A DNA stretch of 64,000 nt from Klenkia marina (GTDB lineage Bacteria > Actinomycetota > Actinomycetes > Mycobacteriales > Geodermatophilaceae), in the NCBI RefSeq assembly GCF_900101025.1, contig NZ_FMUH01000004.1, positions 62,001-126,000 on the forward strand. Reading direction: 5' to 3'. Both the position numbers and the translations under genes were made by a program. The notes under the pieces are model-generated. The model ran no database searches and had not been told where the DNA came from. It was given only the letters and a program-made list of their open reading frames with translations. Positions 20,085 to 27,395 of the stretch are shown here, in pieces (position 1 is the stretch's first letter; each line of letters begins with the position of its first letter).

Positions 20085-21029
20085 TCAGCCCGGCGGGTCG
20101 CCGTCCCGGTACGGGGCGGCGGCCGGCGCGGGTGCGGCCCGGTCGACGGCCGTCTCGGCGGGCGGGGCGGCGTCGGCCCGGGGCCGACGCAGCCGCTCCC
20201 ACGGGAGGACCGACAGGATGGCGATGCAGTGCGGCAGGAAGATGATGCCGACGCCGGCGTAGACCATCACGTGGAAGCCGAGCAGGAACGCCACCAGCCA
20301 GACCCTCGCCCGGTCGCTGCGCACCAGCAGGATCAGCGGTGAGGCGAACTCGAACACCAGCATCACCCACTGCGCGGCGGGCAGCAGCCAGGCGACGTCG
20401 AGGGTCCACAGCGACAGCTCGGTGCCCCGGCGCACCACCGCGCGGGTCAGGGTGGCCCCGGTTGCCCAGTCCCAGCCGCCGAAGCGCATCTTGGCCCAGG
20501 CCGCCAGGAAGTAGGTCAGCATGACCGTGACCAGCACGGCGGCGGTGGCGAAGCCGGCGGCCTCCGACGACCGCCGGTCGCGCCACCGGGCCCGGCCGAT
20601 GGTGGGCAGCACCGCCAGGGCCACGAGGTAGGCGATGCGGTCGTGGTCGACCTTGCCGTAGCTCATCGCGATGACCATCCACTCCGCGTACAGGAGGAAG
20701 ACGGCCCAGCCGAGCAGTCGGGGGGCCCGCCCGGTCGCCGCGGCGACCGCGGCCACCACCAGGGCCCACTGCACCACCAGGACGACCGTGTGGGTGGGGG
20801 TGGGCAGGTGCAGGAGGCGACCGATGGCCAACGGTTGGTAGAAGGCCGTGGGGACGTCGGCGTGCGCCTTCACCCACGCGGTGGTGAGGAAGACGTCGAC
20901 GGGGACGAACAGGTAGGCGATCACCCGGAAGACCGCGATGCGGGCCAGCGGCACCGGGCGGAACCACCACCGCGGGGTCAGCGGCACCGCTGCTGCGGTC
21001 TCCGGTCGCCCGGTCGGCGGGGCGCTCAC
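20085..21029 (-). CDS. HTTM-domain multi-pass membrane protein
   Basis: 314 residues with about seven hydrophobic segments, beginning near ARIAVFRVIAYLFVPVDVFL. The spacing and the motifs YGKVDHDRIAYL and FGGWDWATGATL recall HTTM (vitamin-K-dependent gamma-carboxylase-like) proteins; bacterial members have largely unknown substrates. The start is the GTG at 21029, which overlaps the stop of the upstream gene by 4 nt (GTGA), so the two are coupled. The C-terminus is Ala/Pro rich and cytoplasmic. Enzymatic activity cannot be judged from the sequence. Confidence 0.78.
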   Translation of the reverse strand: MSAPPTGRPETAAAVPLTPRWWFRPVPLARIAVFRVIAYLFVPVDVFLTTAWVKAHADVPTAFYQPLAIGRLLHLPTPTHTVVLVVQWALVVAAVAAATGRAPRLLGWAVFLLYAEWMVIAMSYGKVDHDRIAYLVALAVLPTIGRARWRDRRSSEAAGFATAAVLVTVMLTYFLAAWAKMRFGGWDWATGATLTRAVVRRGTELSLWTLDVAWLLPAAQWVMLVFEFASPLILLVRSDRARVWLVAFLLGFHVMVYAGVGIIFLPHCIAILSVLPWERLRRPRADAAPPAETAVDRAAPAPAAAPYRDGDPPG

Positions 21030-21514
21030 GCGGCACCGTCCAGCTCGTAGGAGACGAGCACCTCGTCGGTGTAGGTGCCGGTCTGCTGCCCGCCGGAGAG
21101 GTCGAAGTGCCGCTGCACGACCTCGACCCGCACCAGCTCCGGGGCCGAGGGGTGCCGCGACTCGTAGGACTCGGCGACCAGGCCGAGCAGCGAGGGGTCG
21201 TCGACCAGCCGGGGCAGCTGGCCCTCGAACTCGGCTCGCCGCAGACCCACCTCGCCCCCGGACAGGCGCACCTCCTCGCCCGCGGCGGTCACGCCGACCA
21301 CCCGGGTCGAGACGACCGGGGCGTCGGGGTCGGCGCGGGTGGAGTACATGCGGAAGGGGCCGAACGGGAACTCGGAGTCGTCGCCCCAGACGCTGCCGGC
21401 CAGCAGCAGGACGAGCACGACGCAGGCGGCGGCGAGCCGGGCCCGCCGGCCGGCCGGGGTCAGCCGTTCGACCTCCTGCCCGGCCTCGGCATCGGTCGCG
21501 GTCAGCAGGGGCAC
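21026..21514 (-). CDS. Membrane-anchored partner of the HTTM protein
   Basis: 162 residues: a short cytoplasmic N-terminus, one transmembrane helix (LAAACVVLVLLLAGSVWG, about 27-45), then an outer domain starting FPFGPFRMYSTRADPDAPV. No known family assigned. The 4-nt overlap with the HTTM gene and small anchored architecture suggest a dedicated subunit or substrate-handling partner. The GTG at 21514 lies 6 nt after a TACGAT -10 box, so transcription and translation probably start together. Confidence 0.7.
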   Translation of the reverse strand: MPLLTATDAEAGQEVERLTPAGRRARLAAACVVLVLLLAGSVWGDDSEFPFGPFRMYSTRADPDAPVVSTRVVGVTAAGEEVRLSGGEVGLRRAEFEGQLPRLVDDPSLLGLVAESYESRHPSAPELVRVEVVQRHFDLSGGQQTGTYTDEVLVSYELDGAA

Positions 21515-21520
21515 GGACCC

Positions 21521-21579
21521 ATCGTAGGATCGCCGACGCGCTGCTGGCCGTTGACCGGCCGGCAGAACACCAGGTCAAC
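21521..21579. promoter_or_regulatory. Overlapping divergent -10 boxes and an inverted repeat
   Basis: ATCGTAGGAT contains two -10 boxes sharing two bases: TACGAT on the minus strand (21526-21521, leaderless for the gene starting at 21514) and TAGGAT on the plus strand (21525-21530, giving a leader of about 60 nt for the MaoC gene). Within that leader a perfect 7-bp inverted repeat, GTTGACC (21550-21556) and GGTCAAC (21573-21579), resembles an operator. Confidence 0.45.
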
Positions 21580-21597
21580 GACGACAGGAGCGCATCC

Positions 21598-22104
21598 GTG
21601 CAGTTCGGCCGGTACTACGAGGAGTTCGAGGTCGGGGCGGTCTACAAGCACTGGCCCGGGAAGACGGTCACCGAGTACGACGACCACCTCTTCTGCCTCA
21701 TCACCATGAACCACCACCCACTGCACATGGACGCCCACTACGCGGGGGAGACCACCGACTTCGGCAAGAACGTCGTGGTCGGCAACTACGTCTACTCGCT
21801 GCTGCTGGGCATGAGCGTCGCCGACGTCAGCGGCAAGGCCATCGCCAACCTCGAGGTCGAGTCGCTCAGGCACATCGCCCCGACCTTCCACGGCGACACG
21901 ATCTACGGCGAGACCACCGTGCTCGACAAGACGGAGTCCCGCTCCAAGGACGACCGCGGGGTCGTCCACGTCGAGACCATCGGCTACAAGCAGGACGGCA
22001 CGGTCGTCTGCGTCTTCCGGCGCAAGGTGATGGTGCCCAAGCGGTCCTACGGCGACGCCCGCGGCGGCGAGCAGCCCGGCCGCCCCGAGCCGCGCCGCCC
22101 CTGA
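21598..22104 (+). CDS. MaoC-family hydratase/dehydratase
   Basis: 168-residue hot-dog-fold protein of the MaoC family, which hydrates enoyl-CoA-type substrates. Visible are EVGAVYKHWPGKTVTEYD, NHHPLHMDAHYA (the Asp/His-containing hydratase region), VVVGNYVYSLLLGMSVAD and FHGDTIYGETTVLDK. The exact CoA substrate is unknown; similar actinobacterial proteins are annotated as generic or mesaconyl-type hydratases. ACAGGAG lies 7 nt before the GTG. It is divergent from the HTTM pair and converges on the Nudix gene. Confidence 0.85.
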   Translation: MQFGRYYEEFEVGAVYKHWPGKTVTEYDDHLFCLITMNHHPLHMDAHYAGETTDFGKNVVVGNYVYSLLLGMSVADVSGKAIANLEVESLRHIAPTFHGDTIYGETTVLDKTESRSKDDRGVVHVETIGYKQDGTVVCVFRRKVMVPKRSYGDARGGEQPGRPEPRRP

Positions 22105-22132
22105 TCCGGGCCGTCCGCGACCCCGGCGCACG

Positions 22133-22528
22133 TCAGCAGCGGGGCAGCAGGTCCCACCCGCCGAGGGTGGGCACCAGCCCCGGCGTGCAGCGCAGGGTGG
22201 CCAGCGTGGCCCGGTCGACGAACGCCGCTGCCTCGGCGTCGTCGCCGGCCACCGGGGTCGCCGCCGTGCCCACGAGCTCGCACACCAGGTCGACGACCTC
22301 GTACCGCGGCGCCCCGGCGGGCACCAGGACCCGCCCGGCCACCACGTGCAGGCCGGTCTCCTCCAGCACCTCCCGCACGACGGCGGTCGCGTCGTCCTCA
22401 CCGGGCTCGACCCGACCGCCGGGCACCGACCAGCTGCCCCGGTCCGGGTCGTGCGCACGGCGGACCAGCAGCAGGCGGCCGGCGGGGTCGTGCACCACCC
22501 CGCCCACGCACGCCACCAACCCGGTCAC
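22133..22528 (-). CDS. Nudix hydrolase
   Basis: 131-residue hydrolase of nucleoside-diphosphate-linked compounds. The Nudix box is complete: G-G-R-V-E-P-G-E-x7-R-E-V-L-E-E-T-G-L (about residues 36-59), with all metal-binding acids. The opening LVACVGGVVHDPAGRLLLVRR is typical. The GTG at 22528 lies 7 nt after TACCGT on the same strand, another leaderless arrangement. Specificity is not evident. Confidence 0.9.
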   Translation of the reverse strand: MTGLVACVGGVVHDPAGRLLLVRRAHDPDRGSWSVPGGRVEPGEDDATAVVREVLEETGLHVVAGRVLVPAGAPRYEVVDLVCELVGTAATPVAGDDAEAAAFVDRATLATLRCTPGLVPTLGGWDLLPRC

Positions 22529-22535
22529 GGCGCCG

Positions 22536-22541
22536 ACGGTA
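22536..22541 (-). promoter_or_regulatory. -10 box of the leaderless Nudix gene
   Basis: TACCGT on the minus strand ends 7 nt before the GTG at 22528. Confidence 0.5.
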
Positions 22542-22591
22542 GCGGCCGGTGGCGTTGACAGGAGCGGTCCCGGGCCGCGACGGTGGGCGGG

Positions 22592-23212
22592 ATGAACGTC
22601 GGTCCGGTGTGTCCTCGGTGCGGTGCGGACCTCGTGGTGCGCCCGGGGTCCGACGAGGCCTGGTGCCACCTGCACGCGGCGGTCACGCCGCTGCACCACA
22701 CCGCCGTCCTGGACCACGACACCCTGTCCGCGGTGTGCCTGGACTCCCGGGTCCCGGCCTGGGTGCCCGACCCCATGCCGGCCGGGTGGTCGGTCACCGG
22801 GGCGGCCTGGGGCGGGGAGCCCGGCGCACGGGGCATCGTGGTCGGCTGCTCGGGCCCGGCGCCGCTGGGTGGCCAGGCCGAGCTGGTGCTCGTGGCCGAG
22901 GAGCCGGGCACCGGGTTGGGAGCGGGGTACGCCGGCCTGCCGTGGGTGGACCCCGGCGACCTGGTGGGCGGTGCGTCGGCAGCGGCGGTGCAGGCGGCCG
23001 GCCAGCGCGCACCGCTGTGGTCGGTGCCGACGAGGGAGGACCGGTCGGCCTTCGTGGGCGAGGCGTACGGGGTCTGGCTGTGGCTGGTCACGTGGCCGGC
23101 CACCGCGGCGTGGCTGCTGGCCGAGGACCTCGTGCTCACCGACCTGCGGGACCGGGTGCCCCCGGACCTCCCGCTGGGGCCGCCGGGTGAGCACCTGCTG
23201 CCCGGCGACTGA
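22592..23212 (+). CDS. Conserved actinobacterial protein with N-terminal zinc-ribbon-like cysteines (DUF6758-like)
   Basis: 206 residues. It begins with C-P-R-C-G (residues about 7-11) and a later W-C-H-L-H, a possible zinc knuckle, followed by WVPDPMPAGWSVTGAAWGG and a tail with a hydrophobic stretch (VWLWLVTWPATAAWLLA, about 155-172). I believe this is the DUF6758 family that commonly sits near PH and PHP genes in actinobacteria; the function is unknown. GACGGT 7 nt before the ATG is a weak leaderless-type signal. The ATG is preferred over a GTG three codons upstream. Confidence 0.7.
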   Translation: MNVGPVCPRCGADLVVRPGSDEAWCHLHAAVTPLHHTAVLDHDTLSAVCLDSRVPAWVPDPMPAGWSVTGAAWGGEPGARGIVVGCSGPAPLGGQAELVLVAEEPGTGLGAGYAGLPWVDPGDLVGGASAAAVQAAGQRAPLWSVPTREDRSAFVGEAYGVWLWLVTWPATAAWLLAEDLVLTDLRDRVPPDLPLGPPGEHLLPGD

Positions 23213-23344
23213 AGTGCGGTCGCGCCGACCCCGCGTGTCGCGGCCGTGACGCGTGCGACCCGTGTTACCCATGTGACTGCGGTCCTCCCCGGCCGCGCGG
23301 GGTCCGTGCGGTCCCGTCCCAGGCTCTCGAGGAGGAGGTGTCGG

Positions 23345-23503
23345 GTGAACGTCAAGAAGCTCCTCGGCTTCGTCGTCGTCGCGTTCGTGCTGTTCTACGT
23401 GATCTCGCAGCCCGAGCGGTCCGCCGACATCGTCCGCACCACCGGCACGGCCCTCGCCGACGCCGCGGGCCAGCTGTCCACCTTCGTCGGTTCGCTGTTC
23501 TGA
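23345..23503 (+). CDS. Small single-span membrane protein
   Basis: 52 residues: a Lys-Lys start (VNVKKLLGFVVVAFVLFYVI) forming one transmembrane helix, then an amphipathic tail ending TFVGSLF. GGAGGAGG precedes the GTG at an appropriate distance, supporting translation. No family recognised. It lies just upstream of the PH-domain gene with 25 nt between, so the two are probably in one transcript. Confidence 0.7.
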   Translation: MNVKKLLGFVVVAFVLFYVISQPERSADIVRTTGTALADAAGQLSTFVGSLF

Positions 23504-23528
23504 CCTGCTCGAGCACGGCAGCGCGGGC

Positions 23529-24191
23529 ATGACGGGGGCGCGGGCACCGGGGGCGCCGCTGGGGCGCGACGCCGGGCGCTACCTGCTCCCGGGGGAGACC
23601 GCGGTGGTCAACCAGCGGCGTCACTGGGCTGCGCTCGTGCGCCCCGGGGTGCGCGGCGTCCCCGTCCTCGTCCTCGGCGTGTGGGTGCTGGCGCTGGACC
23701 CCGGCAACCGCGTCACCGTCGTGCTCGGCCTGGTCATCGCGCTGGGCGCGCTCGGCTACCTGGGTCTGGCGGTCGCCGAGTGGTGGATCCGGCACTTCCT
23801 GGTCACCAAGCGCCGCGTGCTGCTCACCTCAGGGGTGGTCGTGCGCAAGGTGGCGGTGATGCCCCTGCGCCGCATCACCGACCTCACCTACCAGGAGACC
23901 CTCGTCGGGCAGCTGCTCGGCTACGGGGGCTTCCGGTTCGAGTCCGCCGGGCAGGACCAGGCGCTCTCCCAGATCACCTACCTGCCCGACGCCAAGAAGA
24001 TCTACGACGACATCAGCGAACTGCTGTTCCCCAGCGACGCCGGGTCGCGCGGTGGTGGTGGTGAGGACGAGGACGGATCCCCGCTCGTCGGGCGCGCCAC
24101 GGTCGTCCGGCGCCCCGCCCCCACGGGGGACGGTCGGCACCCCACCGGCCCCATCCCGGGGTTCCGCAGCCGCTACCCCCGCCCGCGCTGA
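23529..24191 (+). CDS. PH-domain membrane protein (YdbS/bPH2 type)
   Basis: 220 residues. YLLPGETAVVNQRRHWAAL leads into two transmembrane helices (about 44-85), then a bacterial PH domain: WWIRHFLVTKRRVLLTSGVVVRKVAVMPLRRITDLTYQETLVGQLLGYGGFRFESAG. The tail is Gly/Asp/Pro rich. Proteins of this type are envelope-associated, function mostly unknown. Together with the preceding 52-residue membrane protein it may form a small membrane module. Confidence 0.88.
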   Translation: MTGARAPGAPLGRDAGRYLLPGETAVVNQRRHWAALVRPGVRGVPVLVLGVWVLALDPGNRVTVVLGLVIALGALGYLGLAVAEWWIRHFLVTKRRVLLTSGVVVRKVAVMPLRRITDLTYQETLVGQLLGYGGFRFESAGQDQALSQITYLPDAKKIYDDISELLFPSDAGSRGGGGEDEDGSPLVGRATVVRRPAPTGDGRHPTGPIPGFRSRYPRPR

Positions 24192-24217
24192 GCCGACGTC
24201 GGGCAGGCTGGGGGCCG

Positions 24218-25075
24218 ATGCGCATCGACCTGCACACGCACTCGTCGGTCTCCGACGGCACCGACACCCCGGCCGAGCTCGTCGCGGCGGCCGCCGCGAC
24301 CGGGCTGGACGTCGTGGCGCTGACCGACCACGACACCACCGACGGCTGGGACGCCGCCCGCGCCGCCTGCCCCCCGGGCCTGACGCTGGTGCCGGGGATG
24401 GAGCTGTCCTGCCGCTGGTTCCCCGCCGACGAGCCCCCGATCAGCGTGCACCTGCTGGCCTACCTGTTCGACCCCGCGGCCCCCGAGCTCACCGCCGAAC
24501 GGGCCCGGCTGCGGGCCGAGCGCCTGACCCGGGGCGAGCGGATGGTCGACGCGCTGGCCGCCGACGGCCACCCGGTCTCGTGGGCCGCGATCGTCGAGCG
24601 CAGCCGCGGCGGCGTGGTCGGCCGACCGCACGTCGCCCGGGCCCTGGTCGAGGCCGGCGTGGTGGCGTCGGTGGACGCCGCCTTCGCCGGCCCCCTGCAC
24701 CACACCAGCCCCTACTACGTCGTCAAGGCCGACACCGACGTCCTCGAGGGGATCGCCCTGGTGCGGGCCGCCGGCGGGGTGCCGGTCTTCGCCCACGGCC
24801 TGGCGCGGTCCCGGGGCCGGGTGGTGGGGGACGCCGCGTTGGCCGCCATGGCGACGGCGGGACTGCTGGGGCTGGAGGTCGACCACCCCGACCACGCCCC
24901 CGCCGACCGAGACCACCTGCGGGGGCTGGCCGGTGACCTGGGCCTGCTCACCACCGGGTCCAGCGACTACCACGGCAGCAACAAGCAGACGCCCATCGCG
25001 GCGTGCACCACGCACCCGGCCGAGTACGAGCGGCTGCTGGCGGCCGGTACGGGCAGCGCACCGACGGCCGGCTGA
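24218..25075 (+). CDS. PHP-domain phosphoesterase
   Basis: 285-residue metal-dependent phosphoesterase of the PHP family. Metal ligands are visible: DLHTHSSVSDGT at the start, ALTDHDTTDGW, GMELSC, HLLAY, GRPHVA and GSSDYHG near the end. Its size and layout fit the YciV/RNase AM or 3',5'-nucleotide bisphosphatase group rather than polymerase-associated PHP. It follows the PH gene by 26 nt. CAGGCT 8 nt before the ATG is a weak leaderless signal. The exact substrate is not certain. Confidence 0.9.
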   Translation: MRIDLHTHSSVSDGTDTPAELVAAAAATGLDVVALTDHDTTDGWDAARAACPPGLTLVPGMELSCRWFPADEPPISVHLLAYLFDPAAPELTAERARLRAERLTRGERMVDALAADGHPVSWAAIVERSRGGVVGRPHVARALVEAGVVASVDAAFAGPLHHTSPYYVVKADTDVLEGIALVRAAGGVPVFAHGLARSRGRVVGDAALAAMATAGLLGLEVDHPDHAPADRDHLRGLAGDLGLLTTGSSDYHGSNKQTPIAACTTHPAEYERLLAAGTGSAPTAG

Positions 25076-25107
25076 GGCCGTCGGACCCCCGGGTCGCGGT
25101 GCCTGCC

Positions 25108-25567
25108 GTGACCGGAGCCCAGCTGGAGATGCCCGGCATGCCGCGGCGGCTGTTCCCGGCCACGCCGAGCAAGCTGGCCACGTACTCCGACTGCCCCGCC
25201 GCTACCGGTTCTCCTACCTCGAGCGGCCCACCCCGCCGGAGGGCCCGCCCTGGGCGCACAACACGGTCGGGTCGGCGGTGCACGCCGCCCTGCGGTCGTG
25301 GTGGGAGCTGCCGGTGCAGGAGCGCGCGCCGCGGGCGGCGCGCCAGCTGCTGTACGGGCACTGGTCGGACACCGGCTTCGCCGACGCCGAGCAGTCGGCC
25401 GCGTGGCGCGCGCGGGCGGCCGGGTGGCTCGACGAGTACGTGCCCACGACGAGCCCTTCCCGCCGGCGCCGGGGCAGCAGTGCGGCTGGTGCGACTTCCG
25501 CCGGTCCTGCCGCACCGGCCAGGCGGCAGCTCCCGCCCGCGAGCCCTGGTCCTTCCTCCCGACGTGA
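25108..25567 (+). pseudogene. Broken RecB-family (PD-(D/E)XK) exonuclease gene
   Basis: Remains of a gene for a RecB-like exonuclease read in three frames. Starting from the GTG at 25108, frame 1 gives TGAQLEMPGMPRRLFPATPSKLATYSDCP. A one-base loss near 25194-25200 moves the match to frame 3: RYRFSYLERPTPPEGPPWAH, then NTVGSAVHAALRSWWELP and AAGWLDEYV. The match then jumps to a third frame: PPAPGQQCGWCDFRRSCRTG up to the stop at 25567. The middle of the gene, where intact homologues carry the catalytic Asp-Glu-Lys region (DYKTG type), is absent, so several hundred bases were deleted. The last four-cysteine segment persists but without nuclease residues. Confidence 0.8.
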
Positions 25568-25630
25568 CCTACGGCCTCGACGCAGGGACCCGGTCGGCGC
25601 GGAGCGTCGCCCGGGGGGCGTCGACGTCCG

Positions 25631-26464
25631 TCAGGCCACCCGGAGGCGGGCCGCCCGCAGGGTCGGGTTCTCCCGGATGCGCGGGGGCACCGCCAGCGCG
25701 GTGGTGCGGAAGGCCCGCACCGCGGCCGTCGTGGCCGGCTCGGTGAGCGCGAGGCCGGGCAGCCCGTACATCGACCGCGCCCACCGGGGCAGCGTGGCCA
25801 GACCCAGCGAGGCCAGCCCGGCCCACGCGGGGCGCGCCGGGGTGAGCACCTGCACCCAGCCCGGCATCGGCGGGACCAGGACGAAGCGGGCCGCCAGCCG
25901 GGCCGGCTCGGTCAGGGCGAGCTGCGGCCGCACCCGCCGGAAGTAGGCGGCCAGCTCGGCGACGGTGGTCGGCACGGTCCCGGGGGTGCACCCGACCAGC
26001 TCGGCAGCGACGACCTGCTCGCGCACGTACCGGTCGGCGTCGTCCTGGGTGAGCTGCATCCCCGAACGGCGGGCCACCGACAGCAGCGAGTCGACCTCGC
26101 AGGCGTGCACCCACAGCAGCAGGTCGGGGTCGTCGACCGAGTACGCCCGGCCGGTGGTCGGCTCGGTGTCGGACTTGCCGCGGTGCGCCCCGCGCACCCG
26201 CCGGACGGCGCGCAGCGCCTCCCGCCGGGTGCCGAAGGTGAGCGTGGCGACGTACTCGGCGGTGCGGGTGAGCCGGGCCCACGGCTCGTCGCGGAAGCCG
26301 TCGGAGAACCGGTGCACCCCGCCCATCGCCACGGGGTGCAGGGCCTGCAGCAGCAGCGCCCGGATCCCGCCGACGGAGAAGCTGGGGTCCCCGTGGATCC
26401 GCCAGGTCACCGAGTCGGGCCCGAAGAAGCCGTCGCGGTCCTCCGTGACGGTGGGGCCGCTCAT
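25631..26464 (-). CDS. Oxygenase MpaB family protein (DUF2236)
   Basis: 277-residue protein of the MpaB/latex-clearing-protein-like family, haem-binding oxygenases in studied members. The family pattern is visible: LLLQALHPVAMGGVHRFS, RTAEYVATLTFG, VRGAHRGKSD followed by GRAYSVDDPDLLLWVHA. The ATG overlaps the stop of the upstream hydrolase by 4 nt, indicating an operon. The physiological substrate is unknown; an oxygenase-hydrolase pair suggests catabolism or modification of a hydrophobic compound (inference). Confidence 0.85.
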   Translation of the reverse strand: MSGPTVTEDRDGFFGPDSVTWRIHGDPSFSVGGIRALLLQALHPVAMGGVHRFSDGFRDEPWARLTRTAEYVATLTFGTRREALRAVRRVRGAHRGKSDTEPTTGRAYSVDDPDLLLWVHACEVDSLLSVARRSGMQLTQDDADRYVREQVVAAELVGCTPGTVPTTVAELAAYFRRVRPQLALTEPARLAARFVLVPPMPGWVQVLTPARPAWAGLASLGLATLPRWARSMYGLPGLALTEPATTAAVRAFRTTALAVPPRIRENPTLRAARLRVA

Positions 26465-27357
26465 GCGTCCACCCCGGCCGGCACGCTCGCCCAGAAGCTG
26501 GTGAGCACGGCGACGGTGACCGCAGGCTGCTCGATGGCCGGGGAGTGTACCGCCCCGGCGATGACCTCGTGGTGCGCGCCGAGCCGGTGCGCCATGTCCT
26601 CCTGCGCCGCCGGGCTCCAGGCGTCGTCGTCGACCCCGTGCGCGACCAGCACCGGCACCCCGGTGGCGGCCAGGTCGGCGACCCGGTCGGGCTCGCCGGT
26701 CATGGCCTCGCCCATGCCGGTCAGCCCGGCGGCGGCGTTGGCCAGGAAGCGCTCGGCCAGGAACGCCCGCACCGGGGCGGGCACCTCCTGGGTGCGCGGG
26801 TCGGTCAGGGCCAGCCGCTCCAGCGTCTCGTGCACCAGCGGCACGCCGCCGGCGGCCAGCAGCGGGGCGAGGTGGTCCAGCAGCTCGGCGCGCGGCCCGG
26901 TGAGCCCGACCGGACCGCTGCCCAGCAGGGTCAGCGAGGCGAACGCACCGGGGTCGGCCAGCACGGCACCCCGGGTCACCAGGCCGCCGAAGCTGTGCCC
27001 CAGCAGGTGCACCGGGCCGTCGCCGCGCAGCTCGTCGGCCACGGCCAGGACGTCGGCGGCCAGCTCGGCGACGGTGTAGGCGCCCGGGTCCTCGGGGCCG
27101 GGGGAGCGGTACTGGCCGCGCTGGTCGATGGCCACCGCGCGCCACCCGGCGTCGGCGACCGGGTCCAGCAGCGGGGCGAAGTCCTCCTTGGACCCGGTGT
27201 AGCCGGGCACCAGCAGGACCGTGCCGCGGGCTGCCGGTCCGGTGTCCAGGGCGGCGAGCGGTCCGGTGCCGCCGGGGAAGGTGACGGTGGCCGCCCGGTG
27301 CGGGGTGAGCTGCCGGAGGTCGTCGGGAGCGCTGTTCTCGGAGCCGCCAGGGAGCAT
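26461..27357 (-). CDS. Alpha/beta hydrolase
   Basis: 298 residues. The serine nucleophile elbow is G-H-S-F-G-G, with an oxyanion region LLVPGYTGSKEDF; candidate acid residues lie in VDDDAWSP and the catalytic His in AVHSPAIEQP. No signal peptide. It is coupled to the MpaB gene by ATGA overlap. CACACT 7 nt before the ATG is a weak -10 candidate. Substrate unknown. Confidence 0.88.
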   Translation of the reverse strand: MLPGGSENSAPDDLRQLTPHRAATVTFPGGTGPLAALDTGPAARGTVLLVPGYTGSKEDFAPLLDPVADAGWRAVAIDQRGQYRSPGPEDPGAYTVAELAADVLAVADELRGDGPVHLLGHSFGGLVTRGAVLADPGAFASLTLLGSGPVGLTGPRAELLDHLAPLLAAGGVPLVHETLERLALTDPRTQEVPAPVRAFLAERFLANAAAGLTGMGEAMTGEPDRVADLAATGVPVLVAHGVDDDAWSPAAQEDMAHRLGAHHEVIAGAVHSPAIEQPAVTVAVLTSFWASVPAGVDA

Positions 27358-27395
27358 GCGCCCCAGTGTGCCCCGAGCAGCTGGGCGTCCGCCGG

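Noticed and set aside
25631-26464. Possible functional link between the exonuclease pseudogene and the MpaB oxygenase
   Set aside because: They converge, are on opposite strands and belong to unrelated families; adjacency is most simply chance.
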